Origin: Bradyrhizobium sp. B097
Lineage (GTDB): Bacteria; Pseudomonadota; Alphaproteobacteria; Rhizobiales; Xanthobacteraceae
Length of the DNA: 64,000 nucleotides
Direction: 5' to 3'
Assembly: GCF_038957035.1 (NCBI RefSeq)
Contig: NZ_CP152412.1
Coordinates: forward strand, 4,150,501-4,214,500
A program made the position numbers and the translations under genes. The notes under the pieces were generated by a model. The model saw only the letters and a program-made list of their open reading frames with translations, did no database searches and was not told the DNA's origin. Position 1 is the first letter of the stretch; the number at the start of each line of letters is the position of its first letter. Positions 43,666-53,327 of this stretch are shown here, piece by piece.

Positions 43666-46101
43666 GTGAACTGGCGATGGAAGGTAGATGTGGCAAAGGG
43701 ATCTCATAGAAAATCGCACCGCAAGCGCGGCCGACGGCCCCAGGATCCGCCTCAGCCAACTCCCGACCCAGATACAAAGACGGGCTGGTTGCCCGGCCTC
43801 AGGAAGACAATCTTTGGAATTCTTGCAGCTGCGGGCATCGCAATCACCGGCGGCGCGTCGTGGTGGTACCTGTCGGGCAAAAGCCACCCGTCGGACAATC
43901 CATCAGGGTCGCAGAGCACATCATTGCGCTTTGTCGGCAGCCAAACCTGCAGCGGCTGCCACCAGGCCGAGGCCGACCTCTGGAAGAATTCGCAGCACCG
44001 GCACGCCATGGATCACGCTACGGATGCGTCGGTCCGCGGCGACTTCAACGACGCTGCATTCGAATATGCAGGCACGCGCTCGCGCTTCTTCCGAAAGGAC
44101 CAGAAGTTTCTGGTCGAGACGGACGGACCGGATGGGCAGCTCGCGACCTTCGAGGTGAAGTACACGTTCGGCGTCGATCCGCTACAGCAATATCTGGTCG
44201 AATTTTCCGACGGCCGCGTTCAGGCGCTGTCGATCGCGTGGGACAGCCGGCCGAAAGAGCAGGGCGGCCAACGCTGGTTTCATCTCTACCCCGATGCTGC
44301 TGTCACCAGCAGCGATCCGTTGCACTGGACCAAGCCGAACCAGAATTGGAATTTCATGTGCGCCGAGTGTCATTCGACCGACGTGCGCAAGAACTACGAC
44401 GCCGCCAAAGACCGGTTCGCGACGACTTTCTCCGAGATTGGCGTCGGGTGCGAAGCTTGCCATGGCGCTGGCTCGCGACATGTCGCATGGGCACACCGAA
44501 AGACCGCAGCACCCGACAGCGACAATGGTCTTCTCGTCAGATTCGACGAACGCACCGGCATGACTTGGTCAGTCGAGGACGGAACATTCACTCCGAAGCG
44601 CATCCCGTCCGCGCCTGCGTTGCGCAAGGAAGTGGAGACCTGCGGGCGCTGCCATGCGCGCCGCGGGCAGCTTTCCGAGGACTGGATGCCGGGCAAGTCG
44701 CTCTCGGAGACCCATCGGGTATCCCTGATCGATCAGCAACTCTTTCATGCCGATGGCCAGATGCGGGACGACGAAGAGACGTACAACTACGTTCCATTCA
44801 AGGAGAGCAGGATGTTCGCCAAAGGCGTGACCTGCAGCGACTGCCACGATCCGCACAGTGCGATGCTGAAGGCACCGGGTGAGGCCGTGTGTGGACAATG
44901 CCATGTGGCGAGCAAATATGAATCGGACGCCCACCGGCAACACGCCAATGTTACTCCGCCGCCGAGCTGCGCCTCCTGCCATATGCCGGAGCGGCGCTAC
45001 ATGGTCGTCGACCGCCGCCACGATCACAGCCTCCGGATCCCTCGCCCTGATCTGTCCGTACAGTTTGGCACCCCGAATGCCTGCAACGATTGTCACCGTG
45101 ACAAGTCTGCCGTCTGGGCGGCACAACAGATCGAAGCATCGTTCGGCTCGAAGCGGCATGGCTATCAGGCCTACGCGCCGGCGTTTCATGCCGCGTGGGG
45201 CGAAGCAATCGACGCGCAGGCCCTGCTCGCGGCCCTCGCCCAGGCCATTGATGTCCCGGCATTGGTTCGCGCGAGCGCGCTGGCTGAGCTTCCGAGGCCC
45301 GACCTTGATCTCATCCGTCGCGGACTTTCCGATCCCGATCCGCTCGTGCGCCTGGGAGCGCTTGACGCCCTGGAAGGCATTCCAGCCGATCAGCTATGGG
45401 CGCTAGCTTATCCGCCATTGACCGACCCTGTGCGCGGCGTGCGGATCCGAGCCGCGGAGGTTCTCGCCTCGTTCCAGCCGCCCGCCGATAACGACGCCTT
45501 TTCACGTGCGGCCGCGGAATTCGTGGCTGCGCAAAAGCTGAACGCCGACAGACCGGACGCGCGCACGACGCTCGGCAATTTCTACGCGCGGCAGGGCAAT
45601 GCGGCCGAGGCGGAAACGGAATATCGAGCCGCGATCCGCCTCGATCCCATGTTCTCCGCGGCAACCATCAATCTGTCTGACCTTTACCGGCAGCTTGGAC
45701 GGGACAGCGAGGGCGACCGGGTCCTTCGCGAGGCTTTGTCGAGATCGGAACAGGACGCCTCTCTCCATCACGCACTGGGTCTGGTCCTCGTGCGGCAAAA
45801 GCGACTAGAGGCGGGGCTCGATGAATTGCGTCGCGCGGCAATGCTGGATGATGGTCAGCCGCGCTATGCGTATGTCTATGCGGTCGGGCTCAAGTCCGCA
45901 GGTCGCCGCGACGAGGCGCTTGCTGTCCTCAAAGCGAACTTGCACAGGCATCCCAACGACCGCGACAGTCTCTCGGCCGCGATCGCGTTCAGCCGAGAAA
46001 ACGGAGATTCGGCGGCAGCATTAGAATATGCCGAACGGCTCGCGCGCCTCATGCCAGGAAATCGCGCGCTCACAGAGCTCATCAAGCAACTCAAACAGTA
46101 G
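43666..46101 (+). CDS. Membrane-anchored octaheme cytochrome c with TPR domain
   Basis: An 811-aa protein. A basic N-terminus and one anchor (about residues 46-70, TIFGILAAAGIAITGGASWW) are followed by eight CxxCH haem sites, at Cys95, 232, 262, 326, 390, 409, 435 and 473. Blocks FVGSQTCSGCHQAEADLW and SCASCHMPERRYMVVDRRHDHS resemble the cytochrome c554-like multihaem family. From about residue 480 there are HEAT-like repeats, then tetratricopeptide repeats (ARTTLGNFYARQGNAAEAETEYRAAIRLDP). A periplasmic electron-transfer or redox-enzyme role is inferred; substrate unknown. GTG 43666 is the start; GTG 43690 is an alternative. Confidence 0.93.
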   Translation: MNWRWKVDVAKGSHRKSHRKRGRRPQDPPQPTPDPDTKTGWLPGLRKTIFGILAAAGIAITGGASWWYLSGKSHPSDNPSGSQSTSLRFVGSQTCSGCHQAEADLWKNSQHRHAMDHATDASVRGDFNDAAFEYAGTRSRFFRKDQKFLVETDGPDGQLATFEVKYTFGVDPLQQYLVEFSDGRVQALSIAWDSRPKEQGGQRWFHLYPDAAVTSSDPLHWTKPNQNWNFMCAECHSTDVRKNYDAAKDRFATTFSEIGVGCEACHGAGSRHVAWAHRKTAAPDSDNGLLVRFDERTGMTWSVEDGTFTPKRIPSAPALRKEVETCGRCHARRGQLSEDWMPGKSLSETHRVSLIDQQLFHADGQMRDDEETYNYVPFKESRMFAKGVTCSDCHDPHSAMLKAPGEAVCGQCHVASKYESDAHRQHANVTPPPSCASCHMPERRYMVVDRRHDHSLRIPRPDLSVQFGTPNACNDCHRDKSAVWAAQQIEASFGSKRHGYQAYAPAFHAAWGEAIDAQALLAALAQAIDVPALVRASALAELPRPDLDLIRRGLSDPDPLVRLGALDALEGIPADQLWALAYPPLTDPVRGVRIRAAEVLASFQPPADNDAFSRAAAEFVAAQKLNADRPDARTTLGNFYARQGNAAEAETEYRAAIRLDPMFSAATINLSDLYRQLGRDSEGDRVLREALSRSEQDASLHHALGLVLVRQKRLEAGLDELRRAAMLDDGQPRYAYVYAVGLKSAGRRDEALAVLKANLHRHPNDRDSLSAAIAFSRENGDSAAALEYAERLARLMPGNRALTELIKQLKQ

Positions 46102-46238
46102 GTATCGCGGCGGCCTTGGATGTCAATCACCGTCACTTCGCGCTGAGCAGTCATTCTAGTCTTATGGGCCAGTTTGTGGGGTGGCTTATCATCCCCCAAA
46201 ATATTCTTTTACAATCAAATACCTGGGTTAAATATTGG

Positions 46239-46329
46239 CGGAGACGGAGGGATTCGAACCCTCGATAGGCCTTTACAAGCCTATAACGGTTTAGCAAACC
46301 GCCGCCTTCAGCCACTCGGCCACGTCTCC
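46239..46329 (-). tRNA. tRNA-Ser(GCT)
   Basis: Read on the minus strand from 46329: acceptor stem GGAGACG pairs with CGTCTCC (ending 46240) with discriminator G at 46239. The D arm is TGGCCGAGTGGCTGAAGGC. The anticodon arm CGGTTTGCTAAACCG holds anticodon GCT. A long variable arm (TATAGGCTTGTAAAGGCCTA), typical of class II serine tRNAs, and the T arm GGTTCGAATCC complete the fold. The CCA is not encoded. It serves AGC/AGU codons. Confidence 0.95.
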
Positions 46330-46579
46330 AATGGCGCCGATATGCCCGAGAGGGCGCTAGGCCGCAAGCGGCAGATTCAGTTTGCGGCAAGGTGATTTGG
46401 TGGCAGCTCCGCCGCCGGCGGCCCGGGAGCGGGCACTGAGCCTTTATACTGCGCGCCGATTCCGGTGCGATGGCTCGGGTGAATTCAGGAAAATCAAGCT
46501 ATAACAATAAGTTAGATCAAGGGCAGCGCGGAGCTGACCGTGGCCCCTCGCAAGGCTGTTGAAAACCGGCCGTGCCGGC

Positions 46580-49069
46580 TCATTCCACGCTGGCGCCGCG
46601 GCGCAGGTCGGCGTCGATCTGCAATCTGGTGCCGCCGCCGAAGCGGGCGCGGTAGACCTGCAGGTTCTCCATGATCCGCTGGACGTAGTTCCGCGTCTCC
46701 GAGAACGGAATCAGCTCGACCCAATCAACCGCGTCGACCTTGGGATCGCGCGGGTCGCCATAGCGCTCGATCCACTTCTTCACGCTGCCGCGGCCGGCAT
46801 TGTAGGCGGCGAAGGTCAGGATGTAGGAGCCACGATAGTCCTCGAGCAGGCCGCCGAGCTCGGCGGCGCCGAGCATCGCGTTGTAGACCGGATCGGTCTT
46901 CATCCGGTTGAGATCGAAGCCGATGCCGGCGCGCTTGCAGACGTAACGTCCGGCGTCCGGCGTCACCTGCATCAGGCCGTAGGCCTGGGCCGGCGACACC
47001 ACCGCCGGATTGAACGCGCTTTCCTGGCGCGCAATCGCATAGACCACGCTCTGCTCGACCTCCGGTCCGACCTGGCGGAACGATGGAATGCCGTTCACCG
47101 GGTAGGCGTAGTGGTCGAACGGCAATCCGCGATTGAGCGCGGCCTTGCCCATCAGCAGCATGCCGCGGGCATCGCTATGGCGCGCGGTGAGCTCGCCGAG
47201 GCCCGCCAGCGCTTCCGGATCGCCATTGTCGCCCATATCGCCGAAGATCGGAATCGCGAGCTCGCGCGCGTCGATTTCGTAGAGCAGCCCGACCGCGCGC
47301 ACGATCTCCAGGCGGTCGGCGCCGCGGCCGCGCGGTGCGCTGTTCAATTCGATCTGCGGCAGGCCGAGCTTGGCGCGCGCGAGCTGGCCGTAATAGCTGG
47401 TCGACTGCTCGGCTGCGCGTGCGTAGGCGGCGCGCGCCTCCTGGCCGCGGCCGGCGGCTTCGGCGGCGCGGCCTTGCCAATAACCGGCACGCGCCAGCGC
47501 GGTCGGGTTGGCGCTGCCGACGCCGATCCGCGCGAAATGCTGGGCGGCGAGGGCGGGGTCGTTGAGAAAGCGCAGCGCGATCCAGCCCGAGGTGAATTCC
47601 TGCTCGGTCTTGTAGATGTCGCGGGCGGGCAGCGCCGCGTCGCGCGCGATCAGATAGGCGGTGCGAAACTCGTTGACGTCGATCATCTTGCGCGCCAGCA
47701 GGCGGCGCTCGACCCACCATTCGTCGACGTTGAAGAGCCGCGCGGCGTCCTTCGGTGCGCTCAGCATCAGCTGCGCGGCTTCGGTGAACTTCTCCTCGCG
47801 GCGGAGCAGCTGGATCTTGGCGAACAAATAGCCGGTGTCGCCGGAGAGTTCGCGCGGCACCTCTTCGAGCATCGCGCGCAGGTTCGAGCCCTTGCGGTTG
47901 GCCGCGATGCGCGCCTTGGCGAGCGCCAGATAACCGGAGCCGAGACGCCTGGCCGCGCGGATGCCGGCGGCCTCGTTGTCGGTGCCGTAGAGCATGGTGT
48001 CCATGCGCGCCTTGTGGTCGCCTGCGGTCAGGAACGAGCCGAACAGATCGAGCGCGGTGGTTTCGGTGTCCTCGCTCATCGGATCGCTGCGCCAGGCCTC
48101 GCGCACCAGGCGCTCGGCATTGCCGCGGTCGCCGCGTCCGATCATCACCTTGGCGAGCGCGAGCCGGCCCTTGGCCGAGACCGGCGATTCATTCTGGAAC
48201 CAGGCCCACACCGCGGAATCGTCGCGATGATCGTCCCATAGCGATGCCTCGATGCGGCGGCGAAGGAAGATCTGCGAGGGCCAGCTCGGATTGGCGTCGA
48301 GGAAGGCGCGGTAGCGCTCGACCGAGGCGCCATTGTCCTCGCTGCGCAGGATCAGCCATTCGGCAAGCTTGCGCGCAACCGGATCGGAGATCGAGGCCTC
48401 GGCCTCGGTGGCGTCCGCCGGCTTGCGCTTGCGCAGCAGCTCGACGACGCTCGCGAGCGCCTCCTTGTCGGACTGCGACGTCGACGACGTCGCGGCCACG
48501 GCCGCGGGCAGCACCGGCTTGCGCGCGATCGGCGCGGCATGCTGGCGGGTCGCCGGAACCAGCGCGGGGGCGGCGGCGCGGACGGGCGCCGGCTTGTTCG
48601 GCAGACTTCCTGTCGCTGCCGGAGCAGCGGGCTTCGACGCAGTGGTCTTTGCAGAAGTGGTCTTGGACGTGCTGCTCTTTGACGCGGCGCTCTTCGAAGC
48701 GTCGGTTTTGGAAGGCGCGGCCTTGGCGCTGTCGGTCTTGGCCGCGCCGGACTTCGAAGAGGTCGTCTTGGCTGCGTCCGTCTTAGCAGCGCTGGTCTTG
48801 GTTTCGCTGTTCTTGGTCGCGGTTGGCTTTGAAGAATGCGGCTTCGAAGTGCTGGTCTTGGAAGCTTCGGTCTTGGAAGCCGCAGTCTTCGAAGTCGCGT
48901 TCTTCGGGGTCGCCGTCTTGGCGGCTGTGTCTTGGGCAGCCGGCTTCGCGGCCGGAGCATCCTCGGCGGCCCATGCATCGGCCGTGATGGCGGCAAGGCC
49001 AACAACGAGCGCCAGGCTCGTCGCCAGCGCCGTCGATCGCAATGTGCCTGCGCGGGCGGAACGGATCAC
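46580..49069 (-). CDS. Soluble lytic murein transglycosylase (Slt-like)
   Basis: An 829-aa periplasmic protein. GTG 49069 (AGAGGA upstream) is followed by a signal peptide (LRSTALATSLALVVGLAAITADAWA). Residues of about 35-180 are a low-complexity Lys/Ala/Ser/Thr linker built from SKT/AKT-like units, followed by the alpha-helical superhelix of Slt. The C-terminal SLT domain has the catalytic Glu683 in ARQESAFNPAVVSPAQAYGLMQVTPDAGRYV. The enzyme cleaves peptidoglycan glycan strands with anhydromuramic acid formation. Its neighbour upstream is dapA, divergent. Confidence 0.95.
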   Translation of the reverse strand: MIRSARAGTLRSTALATSLALVVGLAAITADAWAAEDAPAAKPAAQDTAAKTATPKNATSKTAASKTEASKTSTSKPHSSKPTATKNSETKTSAAKTDAAKTTSSKSGAAKTDSAKAAPSKTDASKSAASKSSTSKTTSAKTTASKPAAPAATGSLPNKPAPVRAAAPALVPATRQHAAPIARKPVLPAAVAATSSTSQSDKEALASVVELLRKRKPADATEAEASISDPVARKLAEWLILRSEDNGASVERYRAFLDANPSWPSQIFLRRRIEASLWDDHRDDSAVWAWFQNESPVSAKGRLALAKVMIGRGDRGNAERLVREAWRSDPMSEDTETTALDLFGSFLTAGDHKARMDTMLYGTDNEAAGIRAARRLGSGYLALAKARIAANRKGSNLRAMLEEVPRELSGDTGYLFAKIQLLRREEKFTEAAQLMLSAPKDAARLFNVDEWWVERRLLARKMIDVNEFRTAYLIARDAALPARDIYKTEQEFTSGWIALRFLNDPALAAQHFARIGVGSANPTALARAGYWQGRAAEAAGRGQEARAAYARAAEQSTSYYGQLARAKLGLPQIELNSAPRGRGADRLEIVRAVGLLYEIDARELAIPIFGDMGDNGDPEALAGLGELTARHSDARGMLLMGKAALNRGLPFDHYAYPVNGIPSFRQVGPEVEQSVVYAIARQESAFNPAVVSPAQAYGLMQVTPDAGRYVCKRAGIGFDLNRMKTDPVYNAMLGAAELGGLLEDYRGSYILTFAAYNAGRGSVKKWIERYGDPRDPKVDAVDWVELIPFSETRNYVQRIMENLQVYRARFGGGTRLQIDADLRRGASVE

Positions 49070-49375
49070 AGAAGTCCTCTGCGGCCCCGAATCATCTGGT
49101 CGGTTGGGCCATGGGTTCTTATTTGATTGAAAACGTAGACAAAATACTAAGAAGCCTGCCGGTGCGGCTGTTTGCGCCAGCACAACGGCAAAATCGCGGC
49201 TGGAACCGGCTGGGAATAGGTTCGGTACGGCCCTTTCGCCTGCCGGTCAGACCCGATATGAATTGCCTTTCATGGCGTTTCGCTTCAACCGGGTGCCGGT
49301 TGCACGGACGTGAAGCACGACAATAACAAGGGTCCGTCGACCTAGCCTTTAGCCTGAAGCGTTTGGAGGAAGTCC

Positions 49376-50266
49376 ATGGCAGCCAAGACAAAATTCCGGG
49401 GATCATTCACTGCCTTGGTGACGCCCTTCAAAAACGGCGCGGTGGATGAGGCGGCGTTCCGCGGCCTCGTGAACTGGCAGATCGCCGAGGGCACGCACGG
49501 CCTGGTGCCGGTCGGCACCACGGGCGAGAGCCCGACGCTGAGCCATGACGAGCACAAGCGCGTGGTGGAGTGGTGCATCGAGGAGGCCAAGGGCCGGGTC
49601 CCCGTGATCGCCGGCGCCGGCTCGAATTCGACCAAGGAGGCGATCGAGCTCGCCGAGCACGCGGAGAAGGCCGGAGCCAATGCGGTGCTGGTCGTGACGC
49701 CGTACTACAACAAGCCGACCCAGGAAGGCATGTACCAGCACTTCAAGGCGATCAACGATGCGATCGGCATTCCGATCATCATCTACAACATCCCGCCGCG
49801 CTCGGTGATCGACATGTCCGTGGACACCATGACGCGGCTGTTCGAGCTGAAGAACATCGCCGGCGTCAAGGACGCGACCGCGAGCATGGTGCGGGTGTCG
49901 CAGCAGCGCGCCGCGATGGGCGAGGACTTCAATCAACTGTCGGGCGAGGACGCGACTATCATCGGCTACATGGCGCATGGCGGCCATGGCTGCATCTCGG
50001 TGACCTCGAACGTCGCGCCGCGGCTGTGCTCGGAGTTTCAGATCGCCTGGCAGAAGGGCGATGTCACCACCGCGCTGAAGATCCACGACAAGCTGATGCC
50101 GCTGCACACCAACCTGTTCATCGAGAGCAATCCGGCGCCGGTGAAGTATGCGATGTCGCTGCTCGGCAAGCTGGACGAGAAGCTGCGCCTGCCGATGGTG
50201 CCGGTCTCTGAATCGACCCGCCAGGCCGTCCGCAGCGCCATGGTGCATGCCGGCCTGATCAACTGA
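49376..50266 (+). CDS. dapA: 4-hydroxy-tetrahydrodipicolinate synthase
   Basis: A 296-aa TIM-barrel aldolase with all catalytic residues: Thr48-Thr49 in [12 protein letters not shown], Tyr137 in IYNIPPRSV, Lys165 (Schiff base) in [11 protein letters not shown]. It condenses pyruvate and aspartate semialdehyde in lysine/diaminopimelate synthesis. GGAGG lies before ATG 49376. The gap to the divergent Slt gene (49070-49375) should hold both promoters; no operator was recognised. Confidence 0.98.
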   Translation: MAAKTKFRGSFTALVTPFKNGAVDEAAFRGLVNWQIAEGTHGLVPVGTTGESPTLSHDEHKRVVEWCIEEAKGRVPVIAGAGSNSTKEAIELAEHAEKAGANAVLVVTPYYNKPTQEGMYQHFKAINDAIGIPIIIYNIPPRSVIDMSVDTMTRLFELKNIAGVKDATASMVRVSQQRAAMGEDFNQLSGEDATIIGYMAHGGHGCISVTSNVAPRLCSEFQIAWQKGDVTTALKIHDKLMPLHTNLFIESNPAPVKYAMSLLGKLDEKLRLPMVPVSESTRQAVRSAMVHAGLIN

Positions 50267-50325
50267 GCCAGGCCGCAACCGCCGTGAACAATGCCGTGCG
50301 CAATGTCGAAGAGAAGGGGATGGGC

Positions 50326-50742
50326 ATGCTGAAGGAATTCCGCGAATTCGCCATGAAGGGCAATGTCGTCGACCTCGCCGTCGGCGTCATCATCGGCGCA
50401 GCCTTCGGCGCGATCGTCACTTCGCTGGTCGGCGACATCATCATGCCGATCATCGGCGCGATCACGGGCGGACTCGATTTCTCCAACTATTTTACCGGGC
50501 TTTCCAAGGCCGTCACGGCGACCAACCTGGCCGACGCCAAGAAGCAGGGCGCGGTGCTGGCCTGGGGCAACTTCCTGACGTTGACGCTGAACTTCCTGAT
50601 CATCGCCTTCGTGCTGTTCATGGTCATCCGCGCCATGAACCAGTTCAAGCGCAAGGACGAGGCCAAGTCCGCCGAGCCGCCGAAGCCGTCCGACGAGGTC
50701 GTGCTGCTGACGGAAATCCGCGACCTCCTCAAGAAGGGCTAA
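50326..50742 (+). CDS. mscL: Large-conductance mechanosensitive channel
   Basis: A 138-aa protein: [49 protein letters not shown] is the N-terminal helix and TM1 of MscL; TM2 is [23 protein letters not shown], with a charged C-terminal bundle. It opens under membrane tension to release solutes in hypo-osmotic shock. ATG 50326 has GAAGGGG upstream; ATG 50320 and an upstream GTG are less likely. Confidence 0.97.
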   Translation: MLKEFREFAMKGNVVDLAVGVIIGAAFGAIVTSLVGDIIMPIIGAITGGLDFSNYFTGLSKAVTATNLADAKKQGAVLAWGNFLTLTLNFLIIAFVLFMVIRAMNQFKRKDEAKSAEPPKPSDEVVLLTEIRDLLKKG

Positions 50743-50743
50743 C

Positions 50744-51217
50744 GTGGCCGACAAGAACGAACGTCCGATCAAGGTTGTCGCTGAAAACCGAAAGGCCCGC
50801 TTCAACTACGCCATCGAGGATACCGTCGAGGCCGGCATTTCGCTGACCGGCACCGAGGTGAAGTCGATCCGCAGCGGCAAGAGCACGATCGCGGAATCCT
50901 ATGCGGATTCGAAGAACGGCGAGATCTGGCTGATCAACGCCAATATCCCGGAATATCTGCAGGCCAACCGCTTCAACCACGAGCCGAAGCGGCCGCGAAA
51001 ACTCTTGCTGCATCGCAAGCAGATCAACAAGCTGCTTGGCGCCGTCGACCGCGAAGGCATGACGCTCATTCCGCTGAAGCTGTACTTCAACGAGCGCGGC
51101 CGTGCCAAACTGCTGCTCGCTGTCGCCAAGGGCAAGAAGCTGCACGACAAGCGCGAGACCGAGAAGAAGCGCGACTGGGGCCGCGAAAAGGGCCGCCTGA
51201 TGCGGGCGCGGGGCTAG
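50744..51217 (+). CDS. smpB: SsrA-binding protein SmpB
   Basis: A 157-aa OB-fold protein: [36 protein letters not shown], then [51 protein letters not shown] and the basic tail. It brings tmRNA to stalled ribosomes. GTG start at 50744, 1 bp after mscL. The ssrA gene itself is not recognised nearby. Confidence 0.98.
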   Translation: MADKNERPIKVVAENRKARFNYAIEDTVEAGISLTGTEVKSIRSGKSTIAESYADSKNGEIWLINANIPEYLQANRFNHEPKRPRKLLLHRKQINKLLGAVDREGMTLIPLKLYFNERGRAKLLLAVAKGKKLHDKRETEKKRDWGREKGRLMRARG

Positions 51218-51266
51218 GGCGTTCCGAGTGCCGTCCCTGCGACGACGGCGGATGGAGATTGGTCCG

Positions 51267-51863
51267 ATGAACCAGAGCAGCCTCACCGACGTCGACTGGA
51301 GCAGGATCCCGGCCCCCAGGGACGATGGCGGCGCTGCGCATTTGACCGGCATGACGATCCCGCCGATCAGGCTGCGCGCCACCGACGACACCTCGGTGGC
51401 GCTGTCGGCGCTCGAGGGCCGCACCGTGGTGTTCGCCTATCCGCGAACCGGCGAGCCCGGCAAGATCGGGCTGGTCGACGATTGGGACATGATCCCGGGG
51501 GCCCGCGGCTGCACGCCGCAGACCTGCGCCTTCCGCGACCTGTTCGCCGACCTGAAGGCGGCCGGTGCCGCCCAGGTGTTCGGGCTGTCGACGCAGAGCA
51601 ATGCCTACCAGACCGAGATGGCGTCGCGCCTGCATCTGCCGTTCCCGGTGCTGTCGGACGAAGCGCTGGAACTGACGCACGCGCTGAGATTGCCGACGAT
51701 GTCGGTGGCGGGCCTGACGCTGATCAAGCGGCTTGCGCTCATCATCGACGATGCGCGCATCACGCAGGTGTTCTATCCGGTGTTCCCGCCTGACCGGAAT
51801 GCCGGCGACGTGCTGGAATGGCTGCAGGCCAATCCGCGGAAAGATGAGAGCGCTTCCAAATAA
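51267..51863 (+). CDS. Peroxiredoxin (AhpC/TSA-type)
   Basis: A 198-aa thioredoxin-fold protein. TVVFAYPRTGEPG is followed by the peroxidatic-type block GARGCTPQTCAFRD (Cys pair), close to the BCP-like GCT-x-E-A-C-x-F pattern. It ends VFPPDRNAGDVLEWLQ. It probably reduces organic hydroperoxides. The last codons and stop TAA lie inside a dispersed repeat shared with the convergent UDG gene. Confidence 0.88.
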   Translation: MNQSSLTDVDWSRIPAPRDDGGAAHLTGMTIPPIRLRATDDTSVALSALEGRTVVFAYPRTGEPGKIGLVDDWDMIPGARGCTPQTCAFRDLFADLKAAGAAQVFGLSTQSNAYQTEMASRLHLPFPVLSDEALELTHALRLPTMSVAGLTLIKRLALIIDDARITQVFYPVFPPDRNAGDVLEWLQANPRKDESASK

Positions 51864-51907
51864 AGTGGATACCGGTTCGCGAAGTGGATACCGGGAGAAG
51901 GCTCTAG
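51847..51907. repeat. Dispersed repeat family A (copy 3), supplying two stop codons
   Basis: This variant reads AGAGCG, then AAGTGGATACCGGTTCGCG, with AAGTGGATACCGG repeated after 19 bp, and ends GGCTCTAG. It contains the peroxiredoxin stop (TAA, 51861-51863) at one end and the UDG stop (TAG on the minus strand, 51904-51906) at the other. Confidence 0.65.
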
Positions 51908-52563
51908 CCGAGCTCCTTGCGCACGGTCGCGAAGACCTTGCGGAACATGTCGGTCGTCAGCACGCCGGTGTTCGTGTTGTAGCGCGAGCAGTGGTAGCTG
52001 TCGTAGAGCTTGAAAGTGCCCGCGCTATGCACGGCGCCGTGCACAAAGGGCGCCGCAGCCAGACGAACATCCAGCGCCTTCAACGTTGATTCGTGTGCGA
52101 TTCGTCCGAGCAGCACGATCGCGCGCAGCTTCGGCATCGTGGCGATGGTGGCGCGGAGGAATTGCCGGCAGGTGTTGATCTCGGCCGGCAGCGGCTTGTT
52201 TTGCGGCGGCACGCAGCGCACCGCGTTGCTGATCCGGCAGTCCACCAGCTTCAGGCCGTCGTCCGGCCGCGCCTGATAGACGCCGCTGGCGAAGCCATAT
52301 TCGAGCAAGGTCGCGTAGAGCAGATCGCCGGCGTAATCGCCGGTGAAGGGACGGCCGGTGCGGTTGGCGCCCTGCATGCCCGGCGCGAGCCCGACGATCA
52401 GCAGCCGCGCATTCGGATCGCCGAACGATTCCACCGGCGAGTTGAACCAGTCCGGGTGGAGTGTGCGGGCCTGTGCACGAAAGTCGGCCAACCTGACACA
52501 GAGCTGACAGTTGCTGTCGGGGCGCGTCGGTGCGGCGACGAGATTACTCGTCGAAATCGTCAT
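51904..52563 (-). CDS. Family 5 uracil-DNA glycosylase (UDGb type)
   Basis: A 219-aa protein. NCQLCVRLADFR at the N-terminus and RCVPPQNKPLPAEINTC provide four cysteines for a [4Fe-4S] cluster. The glycosylase motif is LLIVGLAPGMQGANRTGRPFTGDYAGDLLYATLLEYGF and motif 2 is YDSYHCSRYNTNTG. It removes uracil from DNA in base-excision repair. ATG 52563 overlaps the upstream NYN gene by 20 bp, so they are coupled. Confidence 0.92.
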   Translation of the reverse strand: MTISTSNLVAAPTRPDSNCQLCVRLADFRAQARTLHPDWFNSPVESFGDPNARLLIVGLAPGMQGANRTGRPFTGDYAGDLLYATLLEYGFASGVYQARPDDGLKLVDCRISNAVRCVPPQNKPLPAEINTCRQFLRATIATMPKLRAIVLLGRIAHESTLKALDVRLAAAPFVHGAVHSAGTFKLYDSYHCSRYNTNTGVLTTDMFRKVFATVRKELG

Positions 52564-53176
52564 CGGCTCCCCGGGGGGCCATGGTGGTCGCGCGTTGCAG
52601 GAATTGCGGGGAGTGGTGACGCGGTTCGCGCGGGGCCGGACGTTCGGACGGATCGCGGCCAAGCTTGGATTGCAGCTCGACGAGGTCGGTGAAGACGTCG
52701 GCCTGGCGGCGCAGCTCGTCGGCGATCATCGGCGGCTGGCTCGCAATGGTGGAGATCACGGTGACCCGAACGCCGCGGCGCTGCACGGCTTCGACCAGCG
52801 AGCGGAAGTCGCCATCGCCGGAGAACAGGATCATCTGGTCGATGTGCTCGGCCAGCTCCATGGCATCGACGGCAAGCTCGATGTCCATATTGCCCTTCAC
52901 CTTGCGGCGGCCGCTGGCATCGATGAATTCCTTGGTCGCCTTGGTGACCACGGTGTAGCCGTTGTAGTCGAGCCAATCGATCAGCGGACGGATCGACGAA
53001 TACTCCTGATCCTCGATGATCGCCGTGTAGTAGAACGCACGGAGCAGGGTGCCGCGACTCTGGAATTCCTTGAGGAGGCGCTTGTAGTCGATGTCGAAGC
53101 CGAGCGTCTTTGCGGTTGCGTAAAGATTGGCTCCATCGATGAAGAGCGCGATCTTGTTGGAAACAGGTGACGACAT
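52544..53176 (-). CDS. NYN-domain (LabA/DUF88-like) nuclease-fold protein
   Basis: A 210-aa protein. The NYN/PIN-like core has its acidic residues in IALFIDGANLYATAKTLGFDIDYKRLLKEF, GNMDIELAVDAMELAEHIDQMILFSGDGDFRSLVEAVQRRG and VTVISTIASQPPMIADELRRQADVFTDL. A disordered Pro/Arg/Asp tail follows. Family members are predicted metal-dependent RNases. ATG 53176 is the start. Confidence 0.92.
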   Translation of the reverse strand: MSSPVSNKIALFIDGANLYATAKTLGFDIDYKRLLKEFQSRGTLLRAFYYTAIIEDQEYSSIRPLIDWLDYNGYTVVTKATKEFIDASGRRKVKGNMDIELAVDAMELAEHIDQMILFSGDGDFRSLVEAVQRRGVRVTVISTIASQPPMIADELRRQADVFTDLVELQSKLGRDPSERPAPREPRHHSPQFLQRATTMAPRGADDDFDE

Positions 53177-53327
53177 CAAAGTGTTCTCGCGTGGTTGTTA
53201 GTGTTCTTAGCGCGGCGGTGATCAACCGCGCGTAATTTCCGGCGTTGCTGCCTAAAGTTCTGTGAATCTTTCCCCACGACAGTCACCACCGCAATTATGG
53301 TGAGGCGAGGGCAAAAAGCCTAGAGCT

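Noticed and set aside
46559..48241. 560-codon plus-strand open frame opposite the lytic transglycosylase
   Set aside because: No domain, and the minus strand codes a clear SLT protein.
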